Assembly: GCA_030040725.1 (NCBI GenBank)
Contig: JASHTD010000080.1
Coordinates: forward strand, 1-12,333
Length of the DNA stretch: 12,333 nt
Origin: Candidatus Sulfotelmatobacter sp.
Lineage (GTDB): Bacteria; Acidobacteriota; Terriglobia; Terriglobales; Acidobacteriaceae
Reading direction: 5' to 3'
Part shown: in pieces, positions 1 through 6,153 of the stretch
Numbering within the stretch: the first letter of the stretch is position 1
How the letters are laid out: each line of letters begins with the position of its first letter
Program-made: the position numbers and the translations under genes
The notes under the pieces: generated by a model
The model's input: the letters and a program-made list of their open reading frames with translations, nothing else
Told to the model about the DNA's origin: nothing
Database searches by the model: none

Positions 1-139
1 ACGACTGTGCGTTTGCCGCGATCGCTGCCGGACTCTGCGGCCGCCCCACCGGAGCGGGCTTCTTCAATACCAAGAAAACAGCTACCAGCGAGGCGATCAG
101 CGTGACAATACTGATAATGCGGTCGATTTTCAGTTTCAT
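1..139 (-). CDS. N-terminus of membrane-anchored protein, unknown function (partial)
   Basis: This is the first 46 codons of a minus-strand gene that runs off the left edge. It begins MKLKIDRIISIVTLIASL, followed by more hydrophobic residues to about residue 25 and then KKPAPVGRPQSPAA. That gives a basic N-terminus, one membrane helix (about residues 7-25) and a Pro/Ala-rich linker, as in a bitopic protein whose body lies outside the membrane. An in-frame ATG at 181 would add 14 residues (MAGLCVWADRSSGF). I prefer 139 because the helix then sits at the very N-terminus, but neither start has a strong Shine-Dalgarno, so this is undecided. It lies 167 bp downstream of the gatB stop on the same strand. 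The family is not recognised and the visible part is too short to assign a function. Confidence 0.55.
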   Translation of the reverse strand, partial: MKLKIDRIISIVTLIASLVAVFLVLKKPAPVGRPQSPAAIAANAQS

Positions 140-212
140 GAACCCGCTCGAACGGTCAGCCCAGACACACAGGCCCGCCATGATCGTACCTGGAGTCTCC
201 GGAGGGAATCAG

Positions 213-353
213 ATGGCAGAAGTCACAACCATGGATGGTACTTCGGTCACATGCACGCCATCACAAATCAGAGAGCGTCAGTATTATCCGCAGCTGGCCA
301 GAATTACTACCCAAGCCTCTTCACGATCAACTCGTTTACAACCTGCGGATTAG
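213..353 (+). CDS. Possible 46-residue ORF with strong RBS (doubtful)
   Basis: A plus-strand ATG at 213 sits 6 nt after GGAGGG (201-206), an excellent Shine-Dalgarno and spacing. The frame stays open for 46 codons (MAEVTTMDGTSVTC...) to a TAG at 351-353. The last third overlaps the 3' end of gatB antisense, so that part is constrained by GatB coding. No family is recognised, and there is no membrane segment or signal peptide. It fills the otherwise empty 140-306 gap. It may be a real small protein, or a chance RBS in front of a shadow frame; the second is at least as likely. Confidence 0.2.
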   Translation: MAEVTTMDGTSVTCTPSQIRERQYYPQLARITTQASSRSTRLQPAD

Positions 354-1791
354 CCTGGCCTTTCGAAGCTTTCATGACCTGGCCGACAAAAAATCCCAGC
401 ACCGTCTTTTTCCCGGCGCGGTATTGCTCCACTTGCTTCGGATTTGCCGCAACAATCTCTTCAATAATTTTCTCCAACTCTGAAGTATCGCTCGATTGCT
501 GCGGACGGCCTTCCTGCTCATATACATCCGAAAAATCTTTCTTGCGTTCGAAGCTAAGATCGTAAAGATCCTTCAGCATCTTGCCGGAGATCACGCCGCT
601 CTCCACCAAGTCGGCCGACATGGCTACGCCTTTCATCGAAATCGGCGACTGCTCGATTTCCAAGCCCAAAGCCTTGAGTCGCCCCATCAGTTCGCCCTGC
701 ACCAGGTTGGCCACGCGTTTGGGATTTTTCGCAGCCTTGGCTGCCTGCTCGAACTGATCGGCCAGCGATTTCGAAACGGTCAGCACCTGCGCGTCGTATT
801 CGGTCACCCCAAAAACTTTCACGAACCGCGCCCGCCGCGCCTCCGGCAACTCCGGCAGACTTTTCGCGATCTCGGCCTTCCATTTTTCGTCGACCACCAG
901 CGGCAGCAAATCGGGCTCAGGGAAATAGCGATAATCGTGCGCCTGCTCCTTCGACCGCATGCTGTAGGTCTTGCCTTCGTGCGCGTTGTAGAGCCGGGTC
1001 TCTTGACTGATTGCGCCGCCGGACTCAATCACATCGATCTGCCGGACGATTTCATACTCGAGGGCATCGCGAATGAAACGGAACGAATTCACATTCTTGA
1101 TTTCCGTTTTTGTGCCCAGTTGTTTTTGCCCACGCGGCCGCACGCTCACATTGGCATCGCAACGCAGAGATCCTTCTTCCATGTTGCAATCGCTCACGCC
1201 GGTATAAAGAATGATCTCCTTCAGCCGCGTCAGGTATTCATGCGCTTCGTCGGGAGTGGAGATATCCGGCTCGCTGACGATTTCAATCAGAGGCACGCCG
1301 GTGCGGTTGAGATCGATCGCCGTCTTTTCCTCGGCATCGGGAAAGCCCTCATGCAGGCTCTTGCCTGCATCTTCTTCCAGATGCACGCGGGTGATGCCGA
1401 TTTTCTTTTTTTCGGGACTCTTGTTGCCAGCGGAGACTTCGATATACCCGAACTCGGCCAGCGGTTTGTCGTATTGCGAAATCTGGTATCCCTTGGGCAG
1501 ATCGGGATAAAAATAATTCTTGCGAGCGAAGATCGAAGTCTCATTGATGCGGCAATTCAGCGCCATCGCCGCCAGCACGGCAACCTCGACGGCCTTGCGG
1601 TTCAACACCGGCAACGCTCCCGGCATGCCCAGGCATACGGGGCAAACATTGGTATTCGGGGCCGCACCAAATCGAGTCGAGCAGGAGCAGAAAATCTTCG
1701 ACGCCGTCAGAAGCTGCACGTGCACTTCCAGCCCAATGACGGGCTCGAAAGTTGCACGAGTGGCGACGGAAGCATCCGCAGAATTCGACAT
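307..1791 (-). CDS. gatB: Asp-tRNA(Asn)/Glu-tRNA(Gln) amidotransferase subunit B
   Basis: GatB is the kinase/tRNA-binding subunit of the GatCAB amidotransferase, which turns Glu-tRNA(Gln) into Gln-tRNA(Gln), or Asp-tRNA(Asn) into Asn-tRNA(Asn), in the cytoplasm. The protein has 494 residues, a full family length. Landmarks are IGLEVHVQL (19-27), a zinc-type cysteine set C35/C37 and C50/C53 followed by LGMPGALPVLN, the DLNRTGVPLIEIV stretch (160-172) and the family signature EEGSLRCDANVSVRP (205-219). The tRNA-binding YqeY-like tail ends in VVNELIVKRLG. gatA and gatC are not in the window, so the subunits are dispersed or lie elsewhere. The ATG at 1791 has no clear Shine-Dalgarno, but a TATAAT lies 8 nt upstream, so the mRNA may be leaderless. 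The gene is intact, with no frameshift. Confidence 0.97.
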   Translation of the reverse strand: MSNSADASVATRATFEPVIGLEVHVQLLTASKIFCSCSTRFGAAPNTNVCPVCLGMPGALPVLNRKAVEVAVLAAMALNCRINETSIFARKNYFYPDLPKGYQISQYDKPLAEFGYIEVSAGNKSPEKKKIGITRVHLEEDAGKSLHEGFPDAEEKTAIDLNRTGVPLIEIVSEPDISTPDEAHEYLTRLKEIILYTGVSDCNMEEGSLRCDANVSVRPRGQKQLGTKTEIKNVNSFRFIRDALEYEIVRQIDVIESGGAISQETRLYNAHEGKTYSMRSKEQAHDYRYFPEPDLLPLVVDEKWKAEIAKSLPELPEARRARFVKVFGVTEYDAQVLTVSKSLADQFEQAAKAAKNPKRVANLVQGELMGRLKALGLEIEQSPISMKGVAMSADLVESGVISGKMLKDLYDLSFERKKDFSDVYEQEGRPQQSSDTSELEKIIEEIVAANPKQVEQYRAGKKTVLGFFVGQVMKASKGQANPQVVNELIVKRLG

Positions 1792-1799
1792 AAGCGATC

Positions 1800-1805
1800 A
1801 TTATA
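1800..1805 (-). promoter_or_regulatory. Candidate -10 box for gatB, near-leaderless
   Basis: A perfect TATAAT on the minus strand ends 8 nt before the gatB ATG. Initiation 6-8 nt downstream of it would give an mRNA with a 0-2 nt leader, which fits the absence of a Shine-Dalgarno. A TTGCCG (1831-1826) could act as -35, but the 20-nt spacer is long. This is a visual match only. Confidence 0.35.
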
Positions 1806-1843
1806 AAGCGGCGAAATCTGCGAGCCGGCAACAATGCCGTGGT

Positions 1844-2233
1844 TCAGGATTCCGAACGTTCCGCCCTGCAATCCGCGCAGGGGCACACTTCGCGCAGATA
1901 CTTCCAGGAATAGAGCCCGAGATCGTGATTGTCGTTCCAGGTAAACTTGATCGCGTATTTGCCGATTCCTTCTGCCGAAAGCGGCTTCGCGGCCGGCTTG
2001 AACATGGGCAAAGCGCCGGGAGCGAGCCCTGCCGGTTGTCCCGGCTTGCGGCCGGATTTCTCACGCTCGTCGCAGCACATGGCGCAAGGGCAGGCATCGC
2101 GCAAAAAGATGAACGTGTAGTGGGAAACGTGGCCGTCCCGCCACTCAATATCCACGCCTGTGCCGGTGGTGAGATTTACCTTTACCGATTTTGGATCGGT
2201 GGCCGCCGTCAGCGTCTGAAGGGGAGACTGCAT
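1844..2233 (-). CDS. DUF971 family protein
   Basis: This 129-residue protein has the DUF971 (GBH N-terminal-like) pattern twice over. IEWRDGHVSHYTFIFLRDACPCAMC is the first half. Near the C-terminus comes WNDNHDLGLYSWKYLREVCPCADC. Each half ends in a CPCxxC cluster (about residues 48-53 and 119-124), so four to six cysteines are positioned as two metal sites. Between them is a Pro/Ala/Gly-rich linker. The family is found alone or fused to Mrp/ApbC-type proteins and to gamma-butyrobetaine hydroxylases; a zinc or Fe-S role is commonly supposed but the function of stand-alone members is not established. It is transcribed in the same direction as gatB, with its stop 52 nt upstream of the gatB start, so the two may be co-transcribed. 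No Shine-Dalgarno is visible before the ATG at 2233. Confidence 0.85.
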   Translation of the reverse strand: MQSPLQTLTAATDPKSVKVNLTTGTGVDIEWRDGHVSHYTFIFLRDACPCAMCCDEREKSGRKPGQPAGLAPGALPMFKPAAKPLSAEGIGKYAIKFTWNDNHDLGLYSWKYLREVCPCADCRAERSES

Positions 2234-2275
2234 GAATTCAGTATCGCACAGCGAAACTGGCCAACCGAGCGAGGG

Positions 2276-2307
2276 CTAGTGGGCAGAAGTCCTAGTGGGC
2301 AGAAGTC
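2276..2307. repeat. Perfect 16-bp tandem duplication
   Basis: CTAGTGGGCAGAAGTC occurs twice in direct abutment (2276-2291 and 2292-2307). The right copy contains the last codons and the TAG stop of the 44-residue YtxH-like gene read on the minus strand; the left copy lies just past the stop. Because the extra copy follows the stop codon, the protein is unchanged. Confidence 0.95.
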
Positions 2308-2426
2308 GAAGAGCTCGTCTTCGGGGCAGTCACCAGGCCCACGGCGAGACCGCCAATGGCTCCAGCCAGAATTCCCATCAGAGCGAGCGCGAGCCCGCTT
2401 TCGAGCAGCTTGGCTCTTCGGGACAT
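2292..2426 (-). CDS. 44-residue YtxH-like single-pass membrane peptide
   Basis: The sequence starts MSRRAKLLESGLALALMG and continues as a small-residue helix to LVTAPKTSSSTSAH. A basic N-terminus is followed by one Gly/Ala-rich membrane helix (about residues 11-34) and then APKTSSST. The Gly-zipper helix ending in AP-K/R-S/T resembles the YtxH family core, whose members sit in the inner membrane and have no well-defined biochemical role. The start at 2426 is chosen because AGGAGG (2437-2432) lies 5 nt upstream; a longer frame reaching 2492 would put this RBS inside the coding region. It is transcribed away from rpmB. Its 3' end is duplicated as a 16-bp tandem repeat. Existence is fairly sure from the RBS; the family link is tentative. 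Confidence 0.65.
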   Translation of the reverse strand: MSRRAKLLESGLALALMGILAGAIGGLAVGLVTAPKTSSSTSAH

Positions 2427-2431
2427 TGATT

Positions 2432-2437
2432 CCTCCT
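2432..2437 (-). promoter_or_regulatory. Shine-Dalgarno deciding the start of the YtxH-like gene
   Basis: AGGAGG on the minus strand lies 5 nt before the ATG at 2426. It is among the strongest ribosome binding sites in the window and argues against a start further upstream at 2492. Confidence 0.75.
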
Positions 2438-2499
2438 GCATCTCCAGACTTGGCGAAAGGGCTCCCTCTATTCTATCTGGGGCGCAGCCCATGCTGAAA

Positions 2500-2529
2500 T
2501 TGTCGCCAGAGCGGAGAATCCGGTAGAAT
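2500..2529 (+). promoter_or_regulatory. Candidate sigma70-type promoter of rpmB
   Basis: TTGTCG (2500-2505) and TAGAAT (2524-2529) are separated by 18 nt. Initiation near 2536 would leave a leader of about 35 nt before the rpmB ATG at 2571. The position between divergent genes and the good match of both boxes support it; it is still a visual call. Confidence 0.45.
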
Positions 2530-2570
2530 GAAGGTTCGCATCAGGCCCGTCGAAAGGATCTATCGCAGTC

Positions 2571-2759
2571 ATGGCACAACAGTGTGAAATCTGCGGCAAG
2601 AAGCCGCAAACCGGAAATCGAATCAGCCACGCCCATAACGTCAGCAAGCGGCGCTGGAATGTAAACCTGCGCGCCGTCCACGCCCGCGTGGGCGCAACTA
2701 CCAAGCGTATGCGCGTCTGCACTTCCTGCCTGCGCAGCGGCAAAGTGGTCAAGGCGTAG
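2571..2759 (+). CDS. rpmB: Large-subunit ribosomal protein L28 (bL28)
   Basis: This 62-residue protein reads MAQQCEICGKKPQTGNRISH, then AHNVSKRRWNVNLR and RMRVCTSCLRSGKVVKA. This is the complete L28 fold: a structural protein of the 50S subunit. The two pairs CEIC (residues 5-8) and CTSC mark the zinc-binding C+ form of L28. That form is usual where a C- paralogue is not needed under zinc shortage; whether this genome has a second copy cannot be seen. The length is typical. A GAAAGGA lies 12 nt upstream of the ATG, a rather long spacing. It stands alone on the plus strand with its own candidate promoter, and its end faces the FKBP gene. Confidence 0.97.
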   Translation: MAQQCEICGKKPQTGNRISHAHNVSKRRWNVNLRAVHARVGATTKRMRVCTSCLRSGKVVKA

Positions 2760-2768
2760 CGATCGAAT

Positions 2769-2796
2769 TAGCGGCAGAACTGCGTATGGCCGCTTA
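2769..2796. terminator. Weak hairpin between convergent rpmB and FKBP gene
   Basis: AGCGGC (2770-2775) pairs with GCCGCT (2789-2794) across a 13-nt loop in the 34-bp gap between two convergent stops. There is no clear run of T on either strand, so at best this is a weak bidirectional terminator. Confidence 0.25.
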
Positions 2797-3255
2797 CTCC
2801 ACGCCCAGCAACTCAATATCAAAGATCAATTTGGCATTCGGCGGAATCGGTCCGTCCGGCGTTCCGTCGGCGCCATACCCGAGAGAAGGTGGAACCAGCA
2901 ACTGCCGCTTGCCTCCGACTCTCATGCCGGTCACGCCTTCTTCCCACCCCTGGATCACTTCTCCGTTGCCGATGGTGAAGTCGAACGGCTTGCCGGCGTC
3001 AAGTGAACTGTCAAACTTTTTCCCGTCGGTGAGCCAACCCGTGTAGTGAACCCGAACGTGGCTGCCCTCTTTTGCCGTCTGGCCGTTTCCCACGCGGATA
3101 TCCCAATACTCCAGGCCGTCGTCCGTTTTCACGCCCGGCCCGGTCACCTTGATTGGGCCACTAGTATGCGCGACCTTTTTGGGCGTCGCGCTTTGTGCAC
3201 TCGCCAGCAGTGCGGCCATCGCGACAATTCCCATGATCGCAATGGATTTCATCAT
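2794..3255 (-). CDS. Secreted FKBP-type peptidyl-prolyl cis-trans isomerase
   Basis: FKBP enzymes isomerise Xaa-Pro bonds during protein folding. Residues 1-23 form a signal peptide (MMKSIAIMGIVAMAALLASA, likely cleaved after QSA), so the protein acts in the periplasm or is anchored outside. The single FKBP domain spans about residues 46-153. The pocket residues known from FKBP12 are all recognisable: Y71, F81-D82, F91, V100-I101, W104, Y127, I137 and F145. GWEEGV, LGYGADGTP and IPPNAKLIFDIELL are classic blocks. The length of 153 fits a minimal exported FKBP. AGGAGG (3268-3263) lies 7 nt before the first of two adjacent ATGs, supporting the start at 3255. No chaperone or dimerisation domain is present. 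It is convergent with rpmB. Confidence 0.95.
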   Translation of the reverse strand: MMKSIAIMGIVAMAALLASAQSATPKKVAHTSGPIKVTGPGVKTDDGLEYWDIRVGNGQTAKEGSHVRVHYTGWLTDGKKFDSSLDAGKPFDFTIGNGEVIQGWEEGVTGMRVGGKRQLLVPPSLGYGADGTPDGPIPPNAKLIFDIELLGVE

Positions 3256-3382
3256 TTCCTTTCCTCCTCGAATTTAAAATGTGATTGTTTTGAGCGAATT
3301 CTACCCACAACCCGAAGGCACAAAAGGCCCTAGAATTCTGTGATTCCATACATGGCAATCGAGATGTCCCGCGCGAAAAATC

Positions 3383-3760
3383 TCATGCCAGAGCGATAAC
3401 ATCGATTTCGACCAGCGCATCCTTGGGCAGGCGCGCGACCTCCACAGTAGAGCGCGCCGGAGGCGCTGAGCTGAAATATTTTCCGTAGACCTGATTCATG
3501 GCAGCAAAATCATTCATGTTTTTGAGAAACACAGTCGAGCGAACCACCTTGCCCAGCCCGCTGCCCGCCGCTTCCAATATTTCGGACAGATTGCGCAAGA
3601 CGCGTTCGGTTTGCGCGGCAACATCGCCGGCAACGACCTGCTGCGTTGCCGGATCGATAGCGATCTGCCCGGAAGTAAAGATAAATCCGTTCGCTTTGAT
3701 CGCCTGTGAGTAAGGTCCGATGGCTTGAGGAGCATCTTTGGTAGAAACAATGTCGCGCAT
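3383..3760 (-). CDS. ridA: RidA/YjgF family enamine/imine deaminase
   Basis: RidA proteins hydrolyse reactive 2-aminoacrylate-type enamines and imines made by PLP enzymes, releasing ammonia and a 2-keto acid. They work as cytosolic trimers with active sites between subunits. The 125 residues show IGPYSQAI (Y17), the SGQ turn at 30-32, and PPARSTVEVARLPKDALVEID, where R103 matches the carboxylate-binding Arg of E. coli RidA and E119 the late acidic residue. Length and motifs are typical of active members. The ATG at 3760 has only a poor purine stretch upstream. A TCGACA (3836-3831) and TGATAA (3811-3806) 19 nt apart could be its promoter. The gap to the FKBP gene is 127 bp, so co-transcription is uncertain. 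In other bacteria RidA protects isoleucine and serine metabolism. Confidence 0.93.
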   Translation of the reverse strand: MRDIVSTKDAPQAIGPYSQAIKANGFIFTSGQIAIDPATQQVVAGDVAAQTERVLRNLSEILEAAGSGLGKVVRSTVFLKNMNDFAAMNQVYGKYFSSAPPARSTVEVARLPKDALVEIDVIALA

Positions 3761-4128
3761 AAAAAGTCCCGCCTCTGACTAGCCGAAACAAGCAGAAAAT
3801 TTAATTTATCACGGGTGGAAGTCTATTGCTTGTCGAGAAGGCTCTGCAGAAATGTCCAGAAGTCCCGGTCATTCCGCTAGGGTGTGAATGAATCATCCGA
3901 TGTTGAGTCCGGCATGCTTCGCTCGCTATGACGCCCCGCGATCGAATGCTTTTTGCGGATTGGCTCTAGCGTGCGCCAGGTTTTTCTCTTCTGCGTCGGC
4001 ACAGTGGAAGGACGCCGATCGGGAAATCCCGTTGCTGCAGCAGGCTCACTCGGAATACGACAAGCTGAAGTAAATCTCGAATTAAACCTCCTGTCTGATA
4101 TGTTTGAGGATTCCTCACCTTTTTCGCC
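3761..4128. other. Gene-poor stretch with relic coding sequence
   Basis: This 368-bp gap between divergent ridA and the EamA exporter holds a candidate ridA promoter (3806-3836). It also holds a possible degenerate palindromic-repeat end at 3912-3932 (GCATGCTTCGCTCGCTATGAC), which resembles the element at 5119-5170, and the end of a decayed gene (3999-4073). I see no intact gene in it. Confidence 0.5.
3999..4073 (+). pseudogene. Relic C-terminus of a TPR/Ser-Thr kinase-type protein
   Basis: The plus-strand frame ending with TAA at 4071-4073 reads AQWKDADREIPLLQQAHSEY DKLK. From memory, this closely matches the closing motif (WKDADPDIPILKQAKAEYAKLQ-like) of the large TPR-containing Ser/Thr kinase and regulator proteins common in Acidobacteriota. 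Upstream, the same frame gives no TPR-like residues: the open stretch from 3888 reads as Cys/Ala/Ser-rich text with no helix repeats. So only the last 24 or so codons of the ancestor appear to survive, probably after a deletion. The alternative is a chance resemblance. The family link is recollection, not a search result. Confidence 0.45.
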
Positions 4129-5091
4129 ATGCAATCACCACAGCATCCAAGTCGGTTTGCGGTGGTCCTGGCGTTTGGTCTCGTCTATTTACTTTGGGGC
4201 TCGACCTACCTCGCCATCGATATTGCGGTTGAGAGCATTCCTCCGGCGCTGATGTGCGCCACCCGGTTCTTGATCGCCGGGGTGGTAATGCTGGCCGTTT
4301 GCGCGGTGCTGAAGCGGCGGGTGTGGTATCCGGCGCAGCAGATCGCTATGGCCGGCATTGTGGGCGTGCTGTTGCTGATGGGCGGCAATCTGACGCTCTC
4401 GTGGGCCGAACTTTCAGTGCCCAGCGGACTGGCGGCCATGATCATCTCGGTGACGCCACTGTGGTTTCTGGTTCTGGATTCGCTGTTGCTCGGGCATCAT
4501 CGCATTTCGGCGCAGGGCAAAGCGGGACTGGCGCTCGGAGTGGTGGGGTTGTTCGTTCTGTTCTGGCCGGAGTTGCATGTGACTTCGGAAATGGGGCGAC
4601 GGGAGCTGTTTTCGTGCATCAGCCTGCTGGGCGGGTCATTTTCCTGGGCGCTGGGTTCGGTGCTCTCCAAGCGCTGGCAATCGGGTATGGACGTGTTCAG
4701 CGCCATCGCGTGGCAGATCACCGTGGCGGGCGCGGCGTGTTTACTTTTTGCGGGGGCGGTGGGAGATTTTCCGCGAGTGGTCTGGACCGGCCGCAGCCTG
4801 GGCGCGGTCTTCTATCTCGTGGTGTGCGGATCATGGATCGGATACACGGCATATATCTGGCTGCTGAAGCATGTACCGACGTCGAAGGTTTCCACGTATG
4901 CCTATGTGAATCCAGTGATCGCGGTGTTTTTGGGATGGCTGATTCTGCACGAGCGCGTGGATAGATTCATTCTTATGGGCAGTGTGGTTGTGGTGCTCTC
5001 AGTGATTCTGGTCACAAGCGCGGAAGTGAAAGTGGGACGAGAAGGCGCGACGATTGGAGAATCGGTTGAGTCTTCGCGAGTTGGTGAGTGA
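4129..5091 (+). CDS. EamA/DMT-superfamily transporter (YedA/RhtA-like exporter)
   Basis: This is a 320-residue inner-membrane protein built of two EamA repeats with about ten hydrophobic helices. The first repeat begins VYLLWGSTYLAI (about residues 19-30), the typical DMT opening. NLTLSWAELSVPSGLAAMI and TPLWFLVLD mark the end of repeat one. The second repeat ends with STYAYVNPVIAVFLGW and LILHERV, the family's helix-8/9 signature. A polar tail of about 22 residues follows. Family members export amino acids, metabolites or drugs; the substrate here cannot be told from sequence. The ATG at 4129 has no convincing Shine-Dalgarno, but the conserved repeat starts only about 15 residues in, so any later start would damage it. 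It stands alone, downstream of the relic and convergent with the gene at 5228. Confidence 0.93.
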   Translation: MQSPQHPSRFAVVLAFGLVYLLWGSTYLAIDIAVESIPPALMCATRFLIAGVVMLAVCAVLKRRVWYPAQQIAMAGIVGVLLLMGGNLTLSWAELSVPSGLAAMIISVTPLWFLVLDSLLLGHHRISAQGKAGLALGVVGLFVLFWPELHVTSEMGRRELFSCISLLGGSFSWALGSVLSKRWQSGMDVFSAIAWQITVAGAACLLFAGAVGDFPRVVWTGRSLGAVFYLVVCGSWIGYTAYIWLLKHVPTSKVSTYAYVNPVIAVFLGWLILHERVDRFILMGSVVVVLSVILVTSAEVKVGREGATIGESVESSRVGE

Positions 5092-5118
5092 GAAAAATTT
5101 TAGGGCGGGGTGGCCGGG

Positions 5119-5170
5119 CAGGGATTCTTCGACTCGCATTAGCATGCGCTCGTGCTCGCTCAGAATGACA
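5119..5170. repeat. Palindromic intergenic repeat (REP-like)
   Basis: On the minus strand the element starts TGTCATTCTGAGCGAGCACG and ends GCGAGTCGAAGAATCCCTG. At its centre CGCAT (5135-5139) and ATGCG (5144-5148) pair around TAGC. The GTCATTCTGAGCG and CGAAGAATCCC ends are a pattern I recall as highly repeated in acidobacterial intergenic DNA. It lies between two convergent genes, where such elements often act as transcription ends. The remaining parts of the 5092-5227 gap show nothing else I recognise. Confidence 0.6.
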
Positions 5171-5227
5171 GCGAATCTCACTTTGTCGCCGAGGGCGCGA
5201 TAGGGATGATCTACTCACGGTCACAGC

Positions 5228-5941
5228 TTATTTCGAAGCTTCTTCATCGACCTCTTCGACGGTCAGGAGATCGCCAGCGTGGCCGCGTATGACATAGGTT
5301 CGCTTGGTGGATGGATTCTCTTCGAAGGTCACGCGCGCCGGCGCCCGCTGCCAGCTGGGCGCAGCGCAGAGGCAATCTGCGCCGGCTGGATCCTGAGCCA
5401 CTTTTGCCGGTTTTGTGGCAGGAAGCATTTTGACGATCGGCTTGCGGTGATTGATTTCAGCCACGACGGCATACAGCTTGCCATCTTCCGAGGTTCCCCA
5501 ATATGCGGCGTAGTCACGGTACCAGCTCGCGACCGAAAACACGGGGTCAAAATCAGGCAAATTAATTGGCGAGATGCGGCCGGTGACGCGATCGACCAGA
5601 AGCCATCCGCCCTGCTGCCATTGCCAATGCGGAACCGCCGGCGAATCCTGTGGAAGATTGTCATTCATGCGGTACGCCCGCTGCACCACAAAAATCCGGT
5701 CGGTCACGTCGTGAGCGGTGCCGAGGGTAAATTCCTTCACCTGGCCATCGACTAACAGCGGGCGAGTTTTCAGGGTGAGAATTTTATTTTGTGGCGGTCC
5801 GGCAAAATCGCCGACGTAAGGGACGGTATTCCATTTTCCGAAAGCGATAACGTGATTGCTGGCCGCACTGGCGCTGGAAGAAATGAACGCCAGAAGCAGG
5901 AGGAGTGGCAGGAGCCGGGAGAGCCGCAGGATGCTGACCAT
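5228..5941 (-). CDS. Secreted protein of unknown function
   Basis: This 237-residue protein opens with a strong signal peptide, MVSILRLSRLLPLLLLLAFI to about residue 26 (cleavage near SSSASA/AS), then NHVIAFGKWNTVPYVG. The mature part is rich in Trp and Tyr: PHWQWQQGGWLLVDRVTG, SWYRDYAAYWGTSEDGKLYAV. It has one CLC cysteine pair (in GADCLCAAPSWQ) and ends EEVDEEASK. It looks like a soluble beta-rich periplasmic protein, but I do not recognise a family. The frame stays open upstream to 6169. The start at 5941 is chosen because the signal peptide must be N-terminal, and the longer version adds Pro/Arg-rich residues overlapping the promoter region of the divergent HD-GYP gene. No Shine-Dalgarno is visible. 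Confidence 0.75.
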   Translation of the reverse strand: MVSILRLSRLLPLLLLLAFISSSASAASNHVIAFGKWNTVPYVGDFAGPPQNKILTLKTRPLLVDGQVKEFTLGTAHDVTDRIFVVQRAYRMNDNLPQDSPAVPHWQWQQGGWLLVDRVTGRISPINLPDFDPVFSVASWYRDYAAYWGTSEDGKLYAVVAEINHRKPIVKMLPATKPAKVAQDPAGADCLCAAPSWQRAPARVTFEENPSTKRTYVIRGHAGDLLTVEEVDEEASK

Positions 5942-6153
5942 GCACCGAGGGTAAGCATGCGCACAAGTGGAAAACAAGGTTATCCGATACAGATTGCAAA
6001 GATTCCGCCGACAGGAATTCCGATTGGGAACAAAATCGGGGACAAAGTTGGGCAGAGAGCCGGGCGGAGGCCGGATTTGTTTTGTCGCGAACGGATCGAA
6101 TCTGCCAGGTTCATCTGCCTTGCTGTTTGCAGTAGAATTGAAAAAGGCGTCTG
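5942..6153. other. Divergent intergenic region, secreted protein / HD-GYP regulator
   Basis: These 212 bp separate two divergent starts. A TAGAAT at 6133-6138 lies 15 nt before the HD-GYP ATG, but initiation there would remove most of the AAAAAGG ribosome site at 6141-6147, so its role is doubtful. I see no strong dyad, riboswitch or small gene. Confidence 0.4.

Noticed and set aside
496..1806. Long open frame (436 codons) antisense to gatB
   Set aside because: It is the mirror of a certain gene in GC-rich DNA; no family pattern and no independent ribosome site.
1520..2497. 325-codon plus-strand frame over the gatB start, DUF971 and YtxH-like genes
   Set aside because: It runs antisense to three supported genes and its translation has no recognisable domain.
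3296..3338. Inverted repeat GAATTCTA / TAGAATTC, 27 nt apart, upstream of the FKBP gene
   Set aside because: The arms are only 8 bp and built on an EcoRI-type palindrome; could place -10-like TAGAAT boxes on both strands, but no matching -35 boxes are found.
6110..6138. TTCATC-N17-TAGAAT promoter for the HD-GYP gene
   Set aside because: Poor -35, and initiation there would fall inside the AAAAAGG ribosome site.
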